DNA of 64,000 bases from Cellulophaga algicola DSM 14237 (GCF_000186265.1 NC_014934.1:2914001-2978000), one strand, 5' to 3'. Counted from the first letter of the stretch, positions 8,754-19,031 are shown. Numbers and translations are program-made. The notes: generated from the sequence alone by a model not told the origin.

Positions 8754-11700
8754 ATGAATAGAAGATTTTACAAGTTCTTTTTGATCATGTTATTTGTTCC
8801 ATTATGGGCTATATCTCAAGAACAAATTTCAGGATTAGTTACAGATCAAGCTAGTGGAGATCCATTACCAGGAGTCAGTATTATTTTGAAGGGAACTACA
8901 AAAGGTGTTTCCACAGATTTTGACGGTAATTTTACTATTGAGGCAGCTCAAAATGATGTACTGCAGTTTTCTTATATCGGTTATACGTCTACTGAAGTTA
9001 AAGTGTCTGGTACGACTATGAATGTTTCATTAGAAACAGATACACAATTGTTGGAAGAAGTGGTGTTAATTGGTTATGGTACTGCCAAAAAAGAAGATCT
9101 GACCGGCTCAGTGGATGTATTGTCTTCAAAAGATTTTAATCAAGGCTCCGTAGTTTCTGCTGATCAATTGTTAACCGGTAAAATGGCAGGGGTACGTATT
9201 ACCTCTAACGGCGGGCAACCCGATGCAGCTCCAAACATTAGAATTAGAGGAGGCTCTTCTTTATCAGCAAATAACAGTCCGTTAATCGTAATAGATGGTA
9301 TTCCTGTAGATAATACAAACCCTGCGGGTGTTGGTAATCCATTATCATTGATTAACCCAAATGATATAGAAAGTTTTAGTGTCTTAAAAGATGCTTCTGC
9401 GACTGCTATTTATGGATCTAGAGCATCTAATGGTGTGATTATTATAGCTACTAAAAAAGGAACATCAGGCGATGTTAAATTCAATTTCTCATCAGACGTT
9501 TCTGTAAGCAATGTGGCTAGTACTATAGATGTAATGGATAGTAATCAATATGTGAATTTTATTAGTACCTACCATCCATCTTTTACAAATTTATTAGGAG
9601 TAGATGACCCAAGTACTACGGCAGTAGACAACCCATTAACAGCAGCTATAGAAGGCAGAATTATTGGTGACACCAATTGGCAAGATGAAATATTTAGAAC
9701 AGCAATTTCTGCCAATACTAACTTTAGTGCAAGAGCTAATTTAGGAGGTAAAATACCATTTAGAGGTTCTATTGGGTATACAAATACTGGGGGTGTAGTT
9801 AAAACTAACGATTATGAAAGAGTTACTTTGTCGGTTAAGTTAACTCCGACTCTTTTAGACGATCATCTGAAAATAAATGTAAATGCAAAAGGCCTTTTTT
9901 CTGATAAAAATGCTATAGATGAAGGTGGTGCATTAGGAGGTGCTATTAATATGGACCCTACTAAACCCGTTCTTGATCTTGATCCTAACAATAGGTTTGG
10001 TGGGTTTTACCAAAATACAATTGTAGATGGTAATCGGTTATTATTAGATGGTCAAAGCAATCCATTAGCTTTACTTAAACAAAGAGAAAGACCAGAACAA
10101 GTTGCTCGTATATTAGGGAATATAGAGTTAGATTATAAATTACATGCTTTACCAGAATTAAGAGCGGTAGTTAATCTTGGTTTAGAAGCTTCAAAAGCTA
10201 CTATTGAAGAAAAATATTTTGATAATGCTATAGCTACCTATAGATTTAATAATGCAGATACCGATATTAATACCAATTATCTGTTTAATCCTGGGGTGAA
10301 CTACACAGAAGACCAAGAGATTACCAATACAACTTTAGATGCCTATTTAGTATATACTAAAGAATTGGAAAGTTTTGTGAAACGCTTAGAGGTTCAAGGC
10401 GGTTATTCTTATCAAAACTTTGAAAATGATGGTACTTCTGTAAGATATAGATACAACGATGAAACAGGCACACGTGAAGAACTTATAAATGAGAATAACC
10501 TCACCAATAGATATTACAATGTTTTAAATCTGCAGTCTTATTTTGGAAGAACGAATATTGATTTAGCAAACCAATTTTTAGTAACATTATCTTTCAGAGC
10601 TGATGGTTCTTCATTATTTACGAAAGAGAACAGATGGGGATACTTTCCTGCAGCAGCGGTAGCTTGGAAAATTGGCAAGGCTGGTTTTGTAGCAAATTCA
10701 AACGTAATTAATGATCTAAAACTTAGATTAGGTGCAGGTAAAACGGGGCAGCAAGATATAACAGGAGCTGTTGGTTATTACCCATCATCACCTTTGTTTA
10801 CCATTGGCTCTACAACTAGTCAGTATTTAAACGGAGTAAACTTATATTCTGCTAAGGCATTTAATCCAGATTTAACTTGGGAAAAGACCACAACCTTCAA
10901 CGTTGGTTTAGATTTCGATTTATTTAACAATGGAATTGTTTCTGGTTCGGTAGATTTTTACCAAAAAGAAACCAAGGATTTGTTGGCAAGAACCGCTGTA
11001 CCACCAGGGCAAGCATTATCCGATGCTTTTGTGCAAAATGTAGGGGAGACAGAAAGCAAAGGTTTTGAGGTTAATTTAAACCTTAGACCTATTAGTACAG
11101 AAGATTTTACATTTGAATTCAATTCTAATATAGGGTACAATAGAGCTGAAGTTACGAGTTTAAAAGATGTAACGAGAATTACAGCGGCTGAATCTGGCCT
11201 GCCTACAGGAACAGGAGTTAGTTTGGCATACCATGCTGTAGGATACCAGCCGTATTCTGCTTGGGTTTTTAAGCAGGTGTATGATACCAATGGAGATCCT
11301 ATTTCCAATGCTTTTGTAGATATTAATGGAGATAATAGTATTGATAATGATGATAGGTACTATGAAACCTTAAGGCCAAACTGGACTTATGGCTTTGGAC
11401 TTAATTTTAATTACAAAAATTGGGACTTAAGTTCTAGCTTCAGAGGTCAAATAGGTGGACAAGTATATAATGCAAGGAGGTTAACTTCTGGTTGGATAGA
11501 TAGAGCAATACCAAACAATAGCAATAGCTTAAGTAATGTTTTGGATTTCAATTCTGATGCCGCTACTACATCATTTGTAAATGTACAGGGGAATATCCCG
11601 TTTTCAGATTATTTTTTAGAAGATGCCTCTTTCTTAAGAATGGAAAATATAGTTATTGGTTTTAGAGTACCTAACTTCTTAAAAGAGACTTCTTTGAGAA

Positions 11701-11834
11701 TTTACGGAGCAGCCAATAACCTTTTTGTAATAAGTGATTACAGCGGGCAAGACCCTGAGAATTTTAACGCAATAGATAACAATTTCTACCCAAGACCTAG
11801 AGTATTCACCTTGGGATTAAACTTAGACTTTTAG
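8754..11834 (+). CDS. susC: SusC-family TonB-dependent transporter, starch/maltodextrin type
   Basis: The product has 1026 residues. It has a signal peptide ending near WAISQ, a carboxypeptidase-like regulatory domain (GLVTDQASGDPLPGVSIILK), a plug starting at VLIGYGTAKKEDLTGSV and ending at IYGSRASNGVIIIATKKG, and a long barrel ending LGLNLDF. SusC proteins import oligosaccharides using TonB energy. The substrate follows from context: susD 4 bp downstream, then a SusE-like protein with three starch-binding-type modules and a GH13 amylase. The gene name is given by this context and family, not by specific residues. Confidence 0.93.
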   Translation: MNRRFYKFFLIMLFVPLWAISQEQISGLVTDQASGDPLPGVSIILKGTTKGVSTDFDGNFTIEAAQNDVLQFSYIGYTSTEVKVSGTTMNVSLETDTQLLEEVVLIGYGTAKKEDLTGSVDVLSSKDFNQGSVVSADQLLTGKMAGVRITSNGGQPDAAPNIRIRGGSSLSANNSPLIVIDGIPVDNTNPAGVGNPLSLINPNDIESFSVLKDASATAIYGSRASNGVIIIATKKGTSGDVKFNFSSDVSVSNVASTIDVMDSNQYVNFISTYHPSFTNLLGVDDPSTTAVDNPLTAAIEGRIIGDTNWQDEIFRTAISANTNFSARANLGGKIPFRGSIGYTNTGGVVKTNDYERVTLSVKLTPTLLDDHLKINVNAKGLFSDKNAIDEGGALGGAINMDPTKPVLDLDPNNRFGGFYQNTIVDGNRLLLDGQSNPLALLKQRERPEQVARILGNIELDYKLHALPELRAVVNLGLEASKATIEEKYFDNAIATYRFNNADTDINTNYLFNPGVNYTEDQEITNTTLDAYLVYTKELESFVKRLEVQGGYSYQNFENDGTSVRYRYNDETGTREELINENNLTNRYYNVLNLQSYFGRTNIDLANQFLVTLSFRADGSSLFTKENRWGYFPAAAVAWKIGKAGFVANSNVINDLKLRLGAGKTGQQDITGAVGYYPSSPLFTIGSTTSQYLNGVNLYSAKAFNPDLTWEKTTTFNVGLDFDLFNNGIVSGSVDFYQKETKDLLARTAVPPGQALSDAFVQNVGETESKGFEVNLNLRPISTEDFTFEFNSNIGYNRAEVTSLKDVTRITAAESGLPTGTGVSLAYHAVGYQPYSAWVFKQVYDTNGDPISNAFVDINGDNSIDNDDRYYETLRPNWTYGFGLNFNYKNWDLSSSFRGQIGGQVYNARRLTSGWIDRAIPNNSNSLSNVLDFNSDAATTSFVNVQGNIPFSDYFLEDASFLRMENIVIGFRVPNFLKETSLRIYGAANNLFVISDYSGQDPENFNAIDNNFYPRPRVFTLGLNLDF

Positions 11835-11838
11835 GATT

Positions 11839-13374
11839 ATGAAGAAAATTATAATAACCTTTTTTGGTGTGCTCTTGTTAGGTAACATGAGTTGTACCAA
11901 TGATTTAGATACAGATCCAATAGTAGAATTAACTTTAGAAGAATTACTAAATAGAGACCCAAATGCCGTACAAGGTATCGTTTCTAGATTGTATGGATCT
12001 TTTGCGCTTTCAGGTCCCGATGGGCCAGAAAGCTCAGACATTAGTGATGATGCAGGGGAATCTCCTTTTTTAAGAGGAATCTTAAACCTTCAAGATTTTA
12101 CAGCAGATGGCATTAAAAATAGATGGGGAGATGATGGTCTAGATCAACTGACAACAACAGCTAACTGGGATGAAAATAACAAATTCTTTAGATATTTATA
12201 CAATAGAATTTACTACACAATTCCCCAATGTAACAACTTGCTTTCTGTTTTAGACAATGTAGATACAGAAGCTAAGGATGAAGTTATAGCAGAAGTACGT
12301 TTTATAAGAGCTTTAGCATATTATTATCTCATAGATACTTTTGGAAAAGGAGTATTGGCTACTGAAGAAAATTTTGGAACCTCGGCACCATTACCTGAAG
12401 CCACAAGAGCAGAGTTATATGCTTATGTGGAATCAGAATTACTTGCTGTTATTGAAACGTTACCGAATACAAATGATTATGGTAGAGCTAACAAAGCAGT
12501 TGGTAATATGCTATTAGCCAAGCTGTATATCAATGCAGAGGTTTATACAGGAACAGGTAAATATACAGAAGCACTTTCTGCTATAACTAAAGTAATTACT
12601 GAAGGTGGTTATACACTAGCAGATAGTTATGTAAGTGTGTTTTCAGGAGATAATAACACATCGTCAGAAATTATTTTTCCGCTAATAGCCGATGCGGTAA
12701 CTAGTCAAAGTTTTGGAAACACAACATATATCGTTAACGGTTCTAGTAGTTCTGAAACAATGACCTTAGCAGAGTATGGTTTAACAGAAGGTTGGGGAGG
12801 CCACAGAGCATCTAAAGGTTGGTATGGTTTGTATGGTGATTTGGAAACCACTACAGATGATAGAGCAGCTTTGTTTTTTACCGAAGGTCATTCGTATGAA
12901 ATGAACGATTATAAGACTTGGACAGATGGTTACCCTTCAATAAAATTTAGAAATACGAATGCTTTGAGTTCGTCTTCTGCCCCGACACAATTTTCAGGAA
13001 CTGACTTTCCATTATTTAGATTAGCAGATGCTTATTTAATGTTCACAGAGTGTGCTATTAGGACAAATCAGAACTTAGGAGAAGCTTTAGATTACCTAAA
13101 TCAGGTAAGAGTAAGAGCAAACGCAACACCCATAAATACGGGAGATCTTACCTTAGATTTTGTCTTAGATGAACGTGCTAGAGAACTAAACTTAGAAGGT
13201 CATAGAAGAACAGACTTAATACGTTTTGGAAAGTTTACAGGCAATACGTACGTATGGCCTTGGAAAGGCGGAGTAGCAGCAGGTACTGCAATACCAGATA
13301 CTTATAAATTGTTTCCAATTCCTTTACAGGCATTAGAAGCAAATCTTAACCTAAAGCAAAATAACGGATACTAA
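11839..13374 (+). CDS. susD: SusD-family starch-binding lipoprotein
   Basis: The product has 511 residues with a lipoprotein signal ending at Cys19. It keeps the SusD helical scaffold (VRFIRALAYYYLIDTFGKG), the central ADAYLMFTECAI helix and the C-terminal DERARELNLEGHRRTDLIRF signature. It lies 4 bp after susC and 18 bp before the susE-like gene. Expected role: the outer-membrane lid that captures maltooligosaccharides over the SusC barrel. The first start fits the signal peptide well. Confidence 0.93.
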   Translation: MKKIIITFFGVLLLGNMSCTNDLDTDPIVELTLEELLNRDPNAVQGIVSRLYGSFALSGPDGPESSDISDDAGESPFLRGILNLQDFTADGIKNRWGDDGLDQLTTTANWDENNKFFRYLYNRIYYTIPQCNNLLSVLDNVDTEAKDEVIAEVRFIRALAYYYLIDTFGKGVLATEENFGTSAPLPEATRAELYAYVESELLAVIETLPNTNDYGRANKAVGNMLLAKLYINAEVYTGTGKYTEALSAITKVITEGGYTLADSYVSVFSGDNNTSSEIIFPLIADAVTSQSFGNTTYIVNGSSSSETMTLAEYGLTEGWGGHRASKGWYGLYGDLETTTDDRAALFFTEGHSYEMNDYKTWTDGYPSIKFRNTNALSSSSAPTQFSGTDFPLFRLADAYLMFTECAIRTNQNLGEALDYLNQVRVRANATPINTGDLTLDFVLDERARELNLEGHRRTDLIRFGKFTGNTYVWPWKGGVAAGTAIPDTYKLFPIPLQALEANLNLKQNNGY

Positions 13375-13392
13375 CGAACTTAAACCATAACT

Positions 13393-14760
13393 ATGAAAAA
13401 TATAAAAATTATAGGATTATTCATCTTAGCTACATTAAGCTTAGCTTCTTGTGAGGACGATGACAACTTAGTATACACAGCGCAAGCACCATCAGAAAAT
13501 GTTGCATTCACCAGTACATTTTTGAATGAATATATCTTAACAGATGCCACAAAAGCAAATATAGCGGAGCGTTTTGTTTGGAATTCTCCTGATTTTGGTA
13601 TAGCATCACCAAATGCATATGATCTCCAAGGATCTGTTACAGAAGATTTCGCAGAAGTAATCGCCTTGGTTAGTACTACTCCAGAAACTAATTTTGGAGT
13701 TACAGTCGATAAAATGTTAGAACTGGCGACAAGTGCAGGGTTAGACAATGACCCAAGTACTGCAGATATGCCAAATACGGGCGTATTGTATTTTAGAGTT
13801 AGAGCATACCTTGGGGATGGCGCCGAAAATGCACCAGAAAGTTTTTCTACTGTTACAGCATTAAACGTTGTTTTACCAGAAGAAACAGAAGCGGGTAGCG
13901 GTGTAGAATTATCATCTTGGGGTATTGTAGGTTCTGCAACACCTAATGGTTGGGATGGCCCAGACGTTCTTTTTTATGTGACAGAAGACCCTAATATTAT
14001 AGTTTCTTATGCCAACCTTGTTCCTGGAGAAATTAAATTTAGAGAAAACAATACTTGGGGTGGCGATTTAGGAGATGCTACCTTAGATGGTATTTTAGAT
14101 GCTGATGAAAACAATAATATTGTAATAGCAGAAGCGGGTTCATTTAAAATCACTATTAATTTGAGTGATAATTCTTATACCATGGAAGAGTATTTCTGGG
14201 GTATTGTGGGAAGTGCTGCTCCTAACGGTTGGGATGGTCCAAATGTAAAGCTAGCCTATGATTATACTACAGATACGTTTAAAGCCGTAGTGCAACTCGT
14301 TGATGGGGATATGAAAGTTAGAATGAATGATCTCTGGGATACTAGCTATGGAGATGGTAATTTAGACGGTATTCTTGATACCGATGCAGATAATAATATT
14401 GTTGTTACTGCTGGCTATTATCTATTAACGGTTGATTTTAATAGTTTAGCCTATACATTAGAAGAAACTACAATTTGGGGCTTAGTAGGTTCTGCAACAC
14501 CTAATGGTTGGGATGGTCCAGACACTAAATTTAGTCCAGATTTTACAAATCCTGGGGTGTGGACAATAGCTAGTATAGATTTGGTAGCTGGCGAAATAAA
14601 GGTCAGAGCTAATGATACTTGGGATGCAAGTTACGGTGATTTAGAAGCAGACGGAATATTAGATACAGAAGATGATAATAATATAACTGTTGTAGCTGGC
14701 ACTTATAAAATAACAATTGATTTTTCTGATGAAGCTTCCCCTACAATTGTAATTGAATAA
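13393..14760 (+). CDS. susE: SusE-like lipoprotein with three tandem starch-binding-type modules
   Basis: The product has 455 residues; the lipoprotein signal ends at Cys20 followed by EDDDN, matching a surface-export signal. A SusE-type N-terminal domain (about 25-165) precedes three copies of a module of about 93 residues starting near 174, 267 and 360. Each opens with W-G-(I/L)-V-G-S-A-x-P-N-G-W-D-G-P and later carries a (D/E)-(I/M)-K-(F/V)-R-x-N-(N/D)-x-W block and an Asp-rich DGILD-x-(D/E) turn. SusE/SusF modules bind starch at the cell surface. Three near-identical modules suggest recent internal duplication and avidity for polymer. Confidence 0.92.
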   Translation: MKNIKIIGLFILATLSLASCEDDDNLVYTAQAPSENVAFTSTFLNEYILTDATKANIAERFVWNSPDFGIASPNAYDLQGSVTEDFAEVIALVSTTPETNFGVTVDKMLELATSAGLDNDPSTADMPNTGVLYFRVRAYLGDGAENAPESFSTVTALNVVLPEETEAGSGVELSSWGIVGSATPNGWDGPDVLFYVTEDPNIIVSYANLVPGEIKFRENNTWGGDLGDATLDGILDADENNNIVIAEAGSFKITINLSDNSYTMEEYFWGIVGSAAPNGWDGPNVKLAYDYTTDTFKAVVQLVDGDMKVRMNDLWDTSYGDGNLDGILDTDADNNIVVTAGYYLLTVDFNSLAYTLEETTIWGLVGSATPNGWDGPDTKFSPDFTNPGVWTIASIDLVAGEIKVRANDTWDASYGDLEADGILDTEDDNNITVVAGTYKITIDFSDEASPTIVIE

Positions 14761-14771
14761 GGAAAAAAATT

Positions 14772-14803
14772 AAAAGGGTTGCACATCGTGCAACCCTTTT
14801 TTA
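14772..14803 (+). terminator. Intra-operon terminator/attenuator between susE and the amylase gene
   Basis: Perfect 13-bp stem (AAAAGGGTTGCAC / GTGCAACCCTTTT) with a 3-nt loop and a T run, 11 bp after the susE stop and ending just before the amylase start. No promoter box is visible in the short gap. By inference it lowers amylase expression relative to susCDE or is a partial terminator. Confidence 0.88.
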
Positions 14804-14813
14804 ATACTACATT

Positions 14814-17800
14814 ATGAAAAAAACAGTACTACTTCTCTTTTTGATGAGTGCAGCACTAGGTTTTGCACAACAGCAAAATGTAAGCTATGCTATTGCTCCA
14901 GAAGCTTTTGCAGAGAATGAAGAAATTACGATCACAGTTTCCGATTTAGAGGTGTCTACTTGGGGTGTTTCAGAGGCATATCTTTGGGCTTGGTCTTTAG
15001 ATGCTAATGGGGAAAATACCGTAGACTCTCCAACCAATGGGAGCTGGACAAGTTCTAACGAAGACCAGAAACTTACGGATAACGGTGATGGAACTTTTAG
15101 TTTTACACTAACACCTGCTACTTTTTTTAATAGAACAAATATTGGTAAAATAGGCATATTAGTAAAAGCTAAAAATGGCGATGGCGATAAAAAAACACAA
15201 GATTTTATTTTTAATGTAGGCACATTTCAATTTAATCTAATTACACCTACAGAAACTACCACTGTATTAAATGCAGGAGAGGCTTTAGCTATTTCAGCTA
15301 CTGCATCGCTAAACGCAACTTTTGTTTTAAAAGCCAATGGTCTCACCCTAGATACACAAGCTGCAATTACGGAGTATAGTTATGCGCATACCGTTTCGGG
15401 TACTACAAATTTTATTTTAGAGGTTACGAGTGGTACAGAAACAAAATCAAGGTCATTTACAGCAATAGTAGCTCCAACAGTAGAAGAAGCACCAGTACCA
15501 GCCAATGCATTAGATGGAATTAATTTAGACCCGACCGATGCTACAAAAGCAACCTTAGTGCTATATGCGCCGGGGAAAGATTTTGTGCACCTTATCGGCG
15601 ATTTTAACAATTGGCAGGTTTCAGATGCGTACCTATTAAAAAAGGATAGTTCAAAAGATAGGTTTTGGATTGAATTGAGCAATTTAACAGCCCAAACCAA
15701 TCATCTTTACCAATACCTTGTGGAGTTTGATCTGAAAATTGCAGACCCTTATTCCACCTTAATTTTAGATGGGTATGGAAACGATGCTTTTATTGATGAG
15801 GTAACCTTTCCTGACCTTCCATCGTACCCTGCGGGACAAACTGATGCGATTACTGTTTTAAGAACTGGAGATCCAGAATTTGTTTGGGAGCATACCAATT
15901 TCATTAAACCAAAGAAAGATGATTTAGTAATCTACGAGCTATTGGTTAGAGATTTTGATGCACGTCATAGTTTTGATGCGGTAAAAGAACGCTTAGATTA
16001 TTTACAAGACTTAGGGATCAACGCTATTGAGTTGATGCCTGTTAATGAATATGATGGGAATGAAAGTTGGGGGTACAACCCAGCTTTTCATATGGCTTTA
16101 GATAAATACTATGGTACCAAAGACGCTTTAAAAGCATTAATAGACGAATGTCATGCTAGAGGAATAGCCGTTATTATAGATGTTGTTTATAACCATGCAT
16201 CAGGTCAGCATCCCTACTATAGAATGTGGAATACGGATAACGGAGGTAGTGGCGGACAAGCAGCTATGGATAATCCATTTTTCAATCAATCAGCCACGCA
16301 TTCCTATAGCGTTTTTAATGATTTTAATCATCAGAGTCAAGCTACTAAAGAGTATGTAAATAGAACGCTAACATATTGGATTGAAGAGTTTAAGATAGAT
16401 GGAATGCGTTGGGATCTTACCAAAGGATTTACGCAAAACTGTTCCGCCTCAGATGAAAATTGTACCAATAGCACCCAACAAGATAGAATAACCGTTTTAC
16501 AAGAGTATGCAGATACGCAATGGCTATCAGATGATAATTTTTATGTGATTTTTGAACACTTGGGAGCACTGCAAGAAGAAGAACAGTGGGCAGATTATCG
16601 TATAGATGAAGGTAAAGGAATATTGCTTTGGAACAAACAAACGGAAGCTTACAATGAGGCAACTTTAGGTTTTAATAGTAGCTCTAATTTTTCCGGAGTT
16701 TCCTATGTCGAAAAAGGATTTAAGCAACCGTCGGCAGTATCTTTTATGGAGAGTCACGATGAAGAACGCTTGATGTTTAAAAATTTAGAATTTGGTAATT
16801 CTAATGGTAGCTATAAGGTAAAAGATATACCCACAGCCTTAAGCAGAATGGAAACAGCAGGTGCTTTCTTTTTTACCGTTCCTGGTCCAAAAATGATATG
16901 GCAATTTGGAGAGTTAGGCTATGACGTTTCCATTGATGAGAACGGTAGGGTAGGAAATAAGCCTATTCGCTGGGAGTATCTTGCAGATGCGAATAGAAAA
17001 GCATTATATGAAACATGGGCAAAATTAATCGACTTAAAAGTTAAGGAGCCAATTTTTGAAACAACAGATTTTGAATTGGATTTTGGTAGTACTACGGGTT
17101 TAAAGAAAATTCACCTTGCACTAGCGGGAGCTGCACCTGATGAAATTAAATATGTAACCATTATAGGCAACTTCGGAGTTACAGCACAATCCATTATTCC
17201 TGAATTTCAGGAAACGGGTATTTGGTATGAATTTCTAAATGAAAATTTAAAATACGTGGTAACAGATACACATGATCAGATTGTATTGGCACCGGGTGAA
17301 TACAGAATATTTGGTGATAAGCCAACGGCGCTATTCCCGAATAGCAATTTACCAGATCAAGATCATGATGGTGTGCAAGATGCAGATGACGTATGTCCAG
17401 ACACGCCTCTTGGAGCTACTGTAAATGTAAAGGGATGCGTGGTATTTATACTGCCCGCAACTAATTTTCAATTAAAAATAAAGGATGAAACCTGCAGCGA
17501 AAGTAATAATGGGAGTATAACAATAACTGCGGTAGAAAATTATGAATATACGGCTACCGTATCAGGAGACGCAACAGGCAGCGAGGCATTCAATACATCA
17601 ACCTCTTTTACAGATTTAGCTGCGGGAAATTACACGATTTGTATACGGGTTGAAGAAGAAAATTATTCCCAATGTTATGAGGTAATGATTGGGGAGCCAG
17701 AAGCTCTGACTGTTTCTTCTAAAATAAATACGGAAAATAGTACCGCTACTTTGAGTTTAAAAGGGGCAGATACCTTTTACGTAACCGTAAATGAAAAAAC

Positions 17801-18158
17801 ATTTACAACTCAAAGTAGTGAAGTAATCATTGCTTTAGAGGCTTTTGAAAATGTGATACAAGTTAAAACAGCTAAAGATTGCCAAGGATTATATGAAGAA
17901 ACAATAGTGGTTCAAAATCAATTAACCATCTATCCCAATCCTGTCGTAAATGATATTTTACATCTTAATTTGAAGACTAAAAAGGTAGAAGAGGTAACCA
18001 TAGCAATGTATGCATCTAGTGGAGCACAGGTACTCTATGCTACGTATCCTGTAGTTAATAATGTGGTTGAGGTAAATGTAGCTAAGCTCCCAAAAGGAGT
18101 TTTTTATATGCGTGTTGATTTAAGAAATGAAGCATTGAACTTTAAAATTTTAAAATAA
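14814..18158 (+). CDS. Secreted multidomain GH13 alpha-amylase with T9SS sorting domain
   Basis: The product has 1114 residues. After a signal peptide (ending FAQ) come E-set/Ig-like domains (about 20-230) and a CBM48-like module (about 240-330, LIGDFNNW). The GH13 barrel carries region I DVVYNHA (456-462), nucleophile Asp534 in GMRWDL, acid/base Glu581 in FEHL and Asp649 in SHDE. A thrombospondin-type-3 calcium repeat (DQDHDGVQDADDVCPDTP) and a beta domain precede a C-terminal type A sorting domain (LTIYPNPV...ALNFKILK). It should hydrolyse starch or pullulan-type glucans at the surface or outside the cell after export by T9SS. It replaces the lipoprotein SusG of Bacteroides. It overlaps the next gene by one base. 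Confidence 0.93.
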   Translation: MKKTVLLLFLMSAALGFAQQQNVSYAIAPEAFAENEEITITVSDLEVSTWGVSEAYLWAWSLDANGENTVDSPTNGSWTSSNEDQKLTDNGDGTFSFTLTPATFFNRTNIGKIGILVKAKNGDGDKKTQDFIFNVGTFQFNLITPTETTTVLNAGEALAISATASLNATFVLKANGLTLDTQAAITEYSYAHTVSGTTNFILEVTSGTETKSRSFTAIVAPTVEEAPVPANALDGINLDPTDATKATLVLYAPGKDFVHLIGDFNNWQVSDAYLLKKDSSKDRFWIELSNLTAQTNHLYQYLVEFDLKIADPYSTLILDGYGNDAFIDEVTFPDLPSYPAGQTDAITVLRTGDPEFVWEHTNFIKPKKDDLVIYELLVRDFDARHSFDAVKERLDYLQDLGINAIELMPVNEYDGNESWGYNPAFHMALDKYYGTKDALKALIDECHARGIAVIIDVVYNHASGQHPYYRMWNTDNGGSGGQAAMDNPFFNQSATHSYSVFNDFNHQSQATKEYVNRTLTYWIEEFKIDGMRWDLTKGFTQNCSASDENCTNSTQQDRITVLQEYADTQWLSDDNFYVIFEHLGALQEEEQWADYRIDEGKGILLWNKQTEAYNEATLGFNSSSNFSGVSYVEKGFKQPSAVSFMESHDEERLMFKNLEFGNSNGSYKVKDIPTALSRMETAGAFFFTVPGPKMIWQFGELGYDVSIDENGRVGNKPIRWEYLADANRKALYETWAKLIDLKVKEPIFETTDFELDFGSTTGLKKIHLALAGAAPDEIKYVTIIGNFGVTAQSIIPEFQETGIWYEFLNENLKYVVTDTHDQIVLAPGEYRIFGDKPTALFPNSNLPDQDHDGVQDADDVCPDTPLGATVNVKGCVVFILPATNFQLKIKDETCSESNNGSITITAVENYEYTATVSGDATGSEAFNTSTSFTDLAAGNYTICIRVEEENYSQCYEVMIGEPEALTVSSKINTENSTATLSLKGADTFYVTVNEKTFTTQSSEVIIALEAFENVIQVKTAKDCQGLYEETIVVQNQLTIYPNPVVNDILHLNLKTKKVEEVTIAMYASSGAQVLYATYPVVNNVVEVNVAKLPKGVFYMRVDLRNEALNFKILK

Positions 18159-18859
18159 TGAATAATCCTTTTAACTATATAATGCTCCTTTTTGTTAGTG
18201 TTTTCTGCGCTTCATGCGGGGGAGGAGATAGTTCAGAAACGCCCACAAATCCTGTTCCCATACCAACTGCAGCATTACTCGTTTTTCCCGAGAATAATAC
18301 CGAATGTAATGAAGGAGAAATTTTATCTGAAACAGAGAGTCTGGTGGTCTTTAAATGGAATGATGCTGAAGACACAGATAGCTATACCGTAAATTTAAAA
18401 AATCTGAATACTGGCGCAACAGCTAATTTCAATGGTGATCAGAATGAATTACCAATTACTATACAACGAGGAACACCTTATGAGTGGAAAGTAATCTCTA
18501 AAGCTAACGGTACGCAAGAAAATACAGAAAGTAAAGCTTGGAGATTCTATAACGCCGGGTTAGCTGTGGAAAGTCATACGCCCTTTCCTGCAGAGGTAGT
18601 ATTTCCTAAAATGGGATCAATGATTTCTTCTGGAACAGTAGCATTGCGCTGGGTAGCAGAAGATGTAGATGATGATATAACTTCTTATAGCGTAGTAATA
18701 GATGAAAATAGTGTGCCCATTACTGTAATTGGTGAAACAAACGAAATGACTTTAGATGCTACAGTACTTGTAAATCGTATTTATCATTGGCAAGTGACCA
18801 CATTAGACGCTCAAGGCAACACTTCAAAATCGCCAATTTTTGAGTTCAGGGTTAATTGA
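18158..18859 (+). CDS. Small lipoprotein with fibronectin-III-like modules, end of starch operon
   Basis: The product has 233 residues; the lipoprotein signal ends at Cys20, followed by Gly residues and a Pro/Thr linker. Two beta-sandwich modules resemble fibronectin III (about 40-130, VVFKWNDAEDTDSYTVNL; about 140-233, VALRWVAEDVDDDITSYSVV). Its ATG overlaps the amylase stop (TAATG), so translation is probably coupled. It has no enzyme motif. A role as an accessory surface protein for the amylase or Sus complex is inference from position only. Confidence 0.7.
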   Translation: MNNPFNYIMLLFVSVFCASCGGGDSSETPTNPVPIPTAALLVFPENNTECNEGEILSETESLVVFKWNDAEDTDSYTVNLKNLNTGATANFNGDQNELPITIQRGTPYEWKVISKANGTQENTESKAWRFYNAGLAVESHTPFPAEVVFPKMGSMISSGTVALRWVAEDVDDDITSYSVVIDENSVPITVIGETNEMTLDATVLVNRIYHWQVTTLDAQGNTSKSPIFEFRVN

Positions 18860-19001
18860 GAATTTTGTAACAGATGAAATAGAAAAATTAAAAGAACACT
18901 ACTAGTTGAGTTGGTTTTAAGCCCTGATCAGATTGTATTAATTTGATTGGGGTTTTCTTATATTCGCAAATGAATGCAAAGCAGTATAAAATTTTTAGTT
19001 T

Positions 19002-19031
19002 TTGAAAGCTTTAGATTGTAGTATACATTTG
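19002..19031 (+). promoter_or_regulatory. Promoter of the membrane AraC sensor gene
   Basis: TTG (19002-19004), 19-bp spacer, TACATTTG (19024-19031). This is an exact match to the Bacteroidota -33/-7 pattern TTG-N19-TAnnTTTG, 61 bp before the start codon. Confidence 0.75.
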
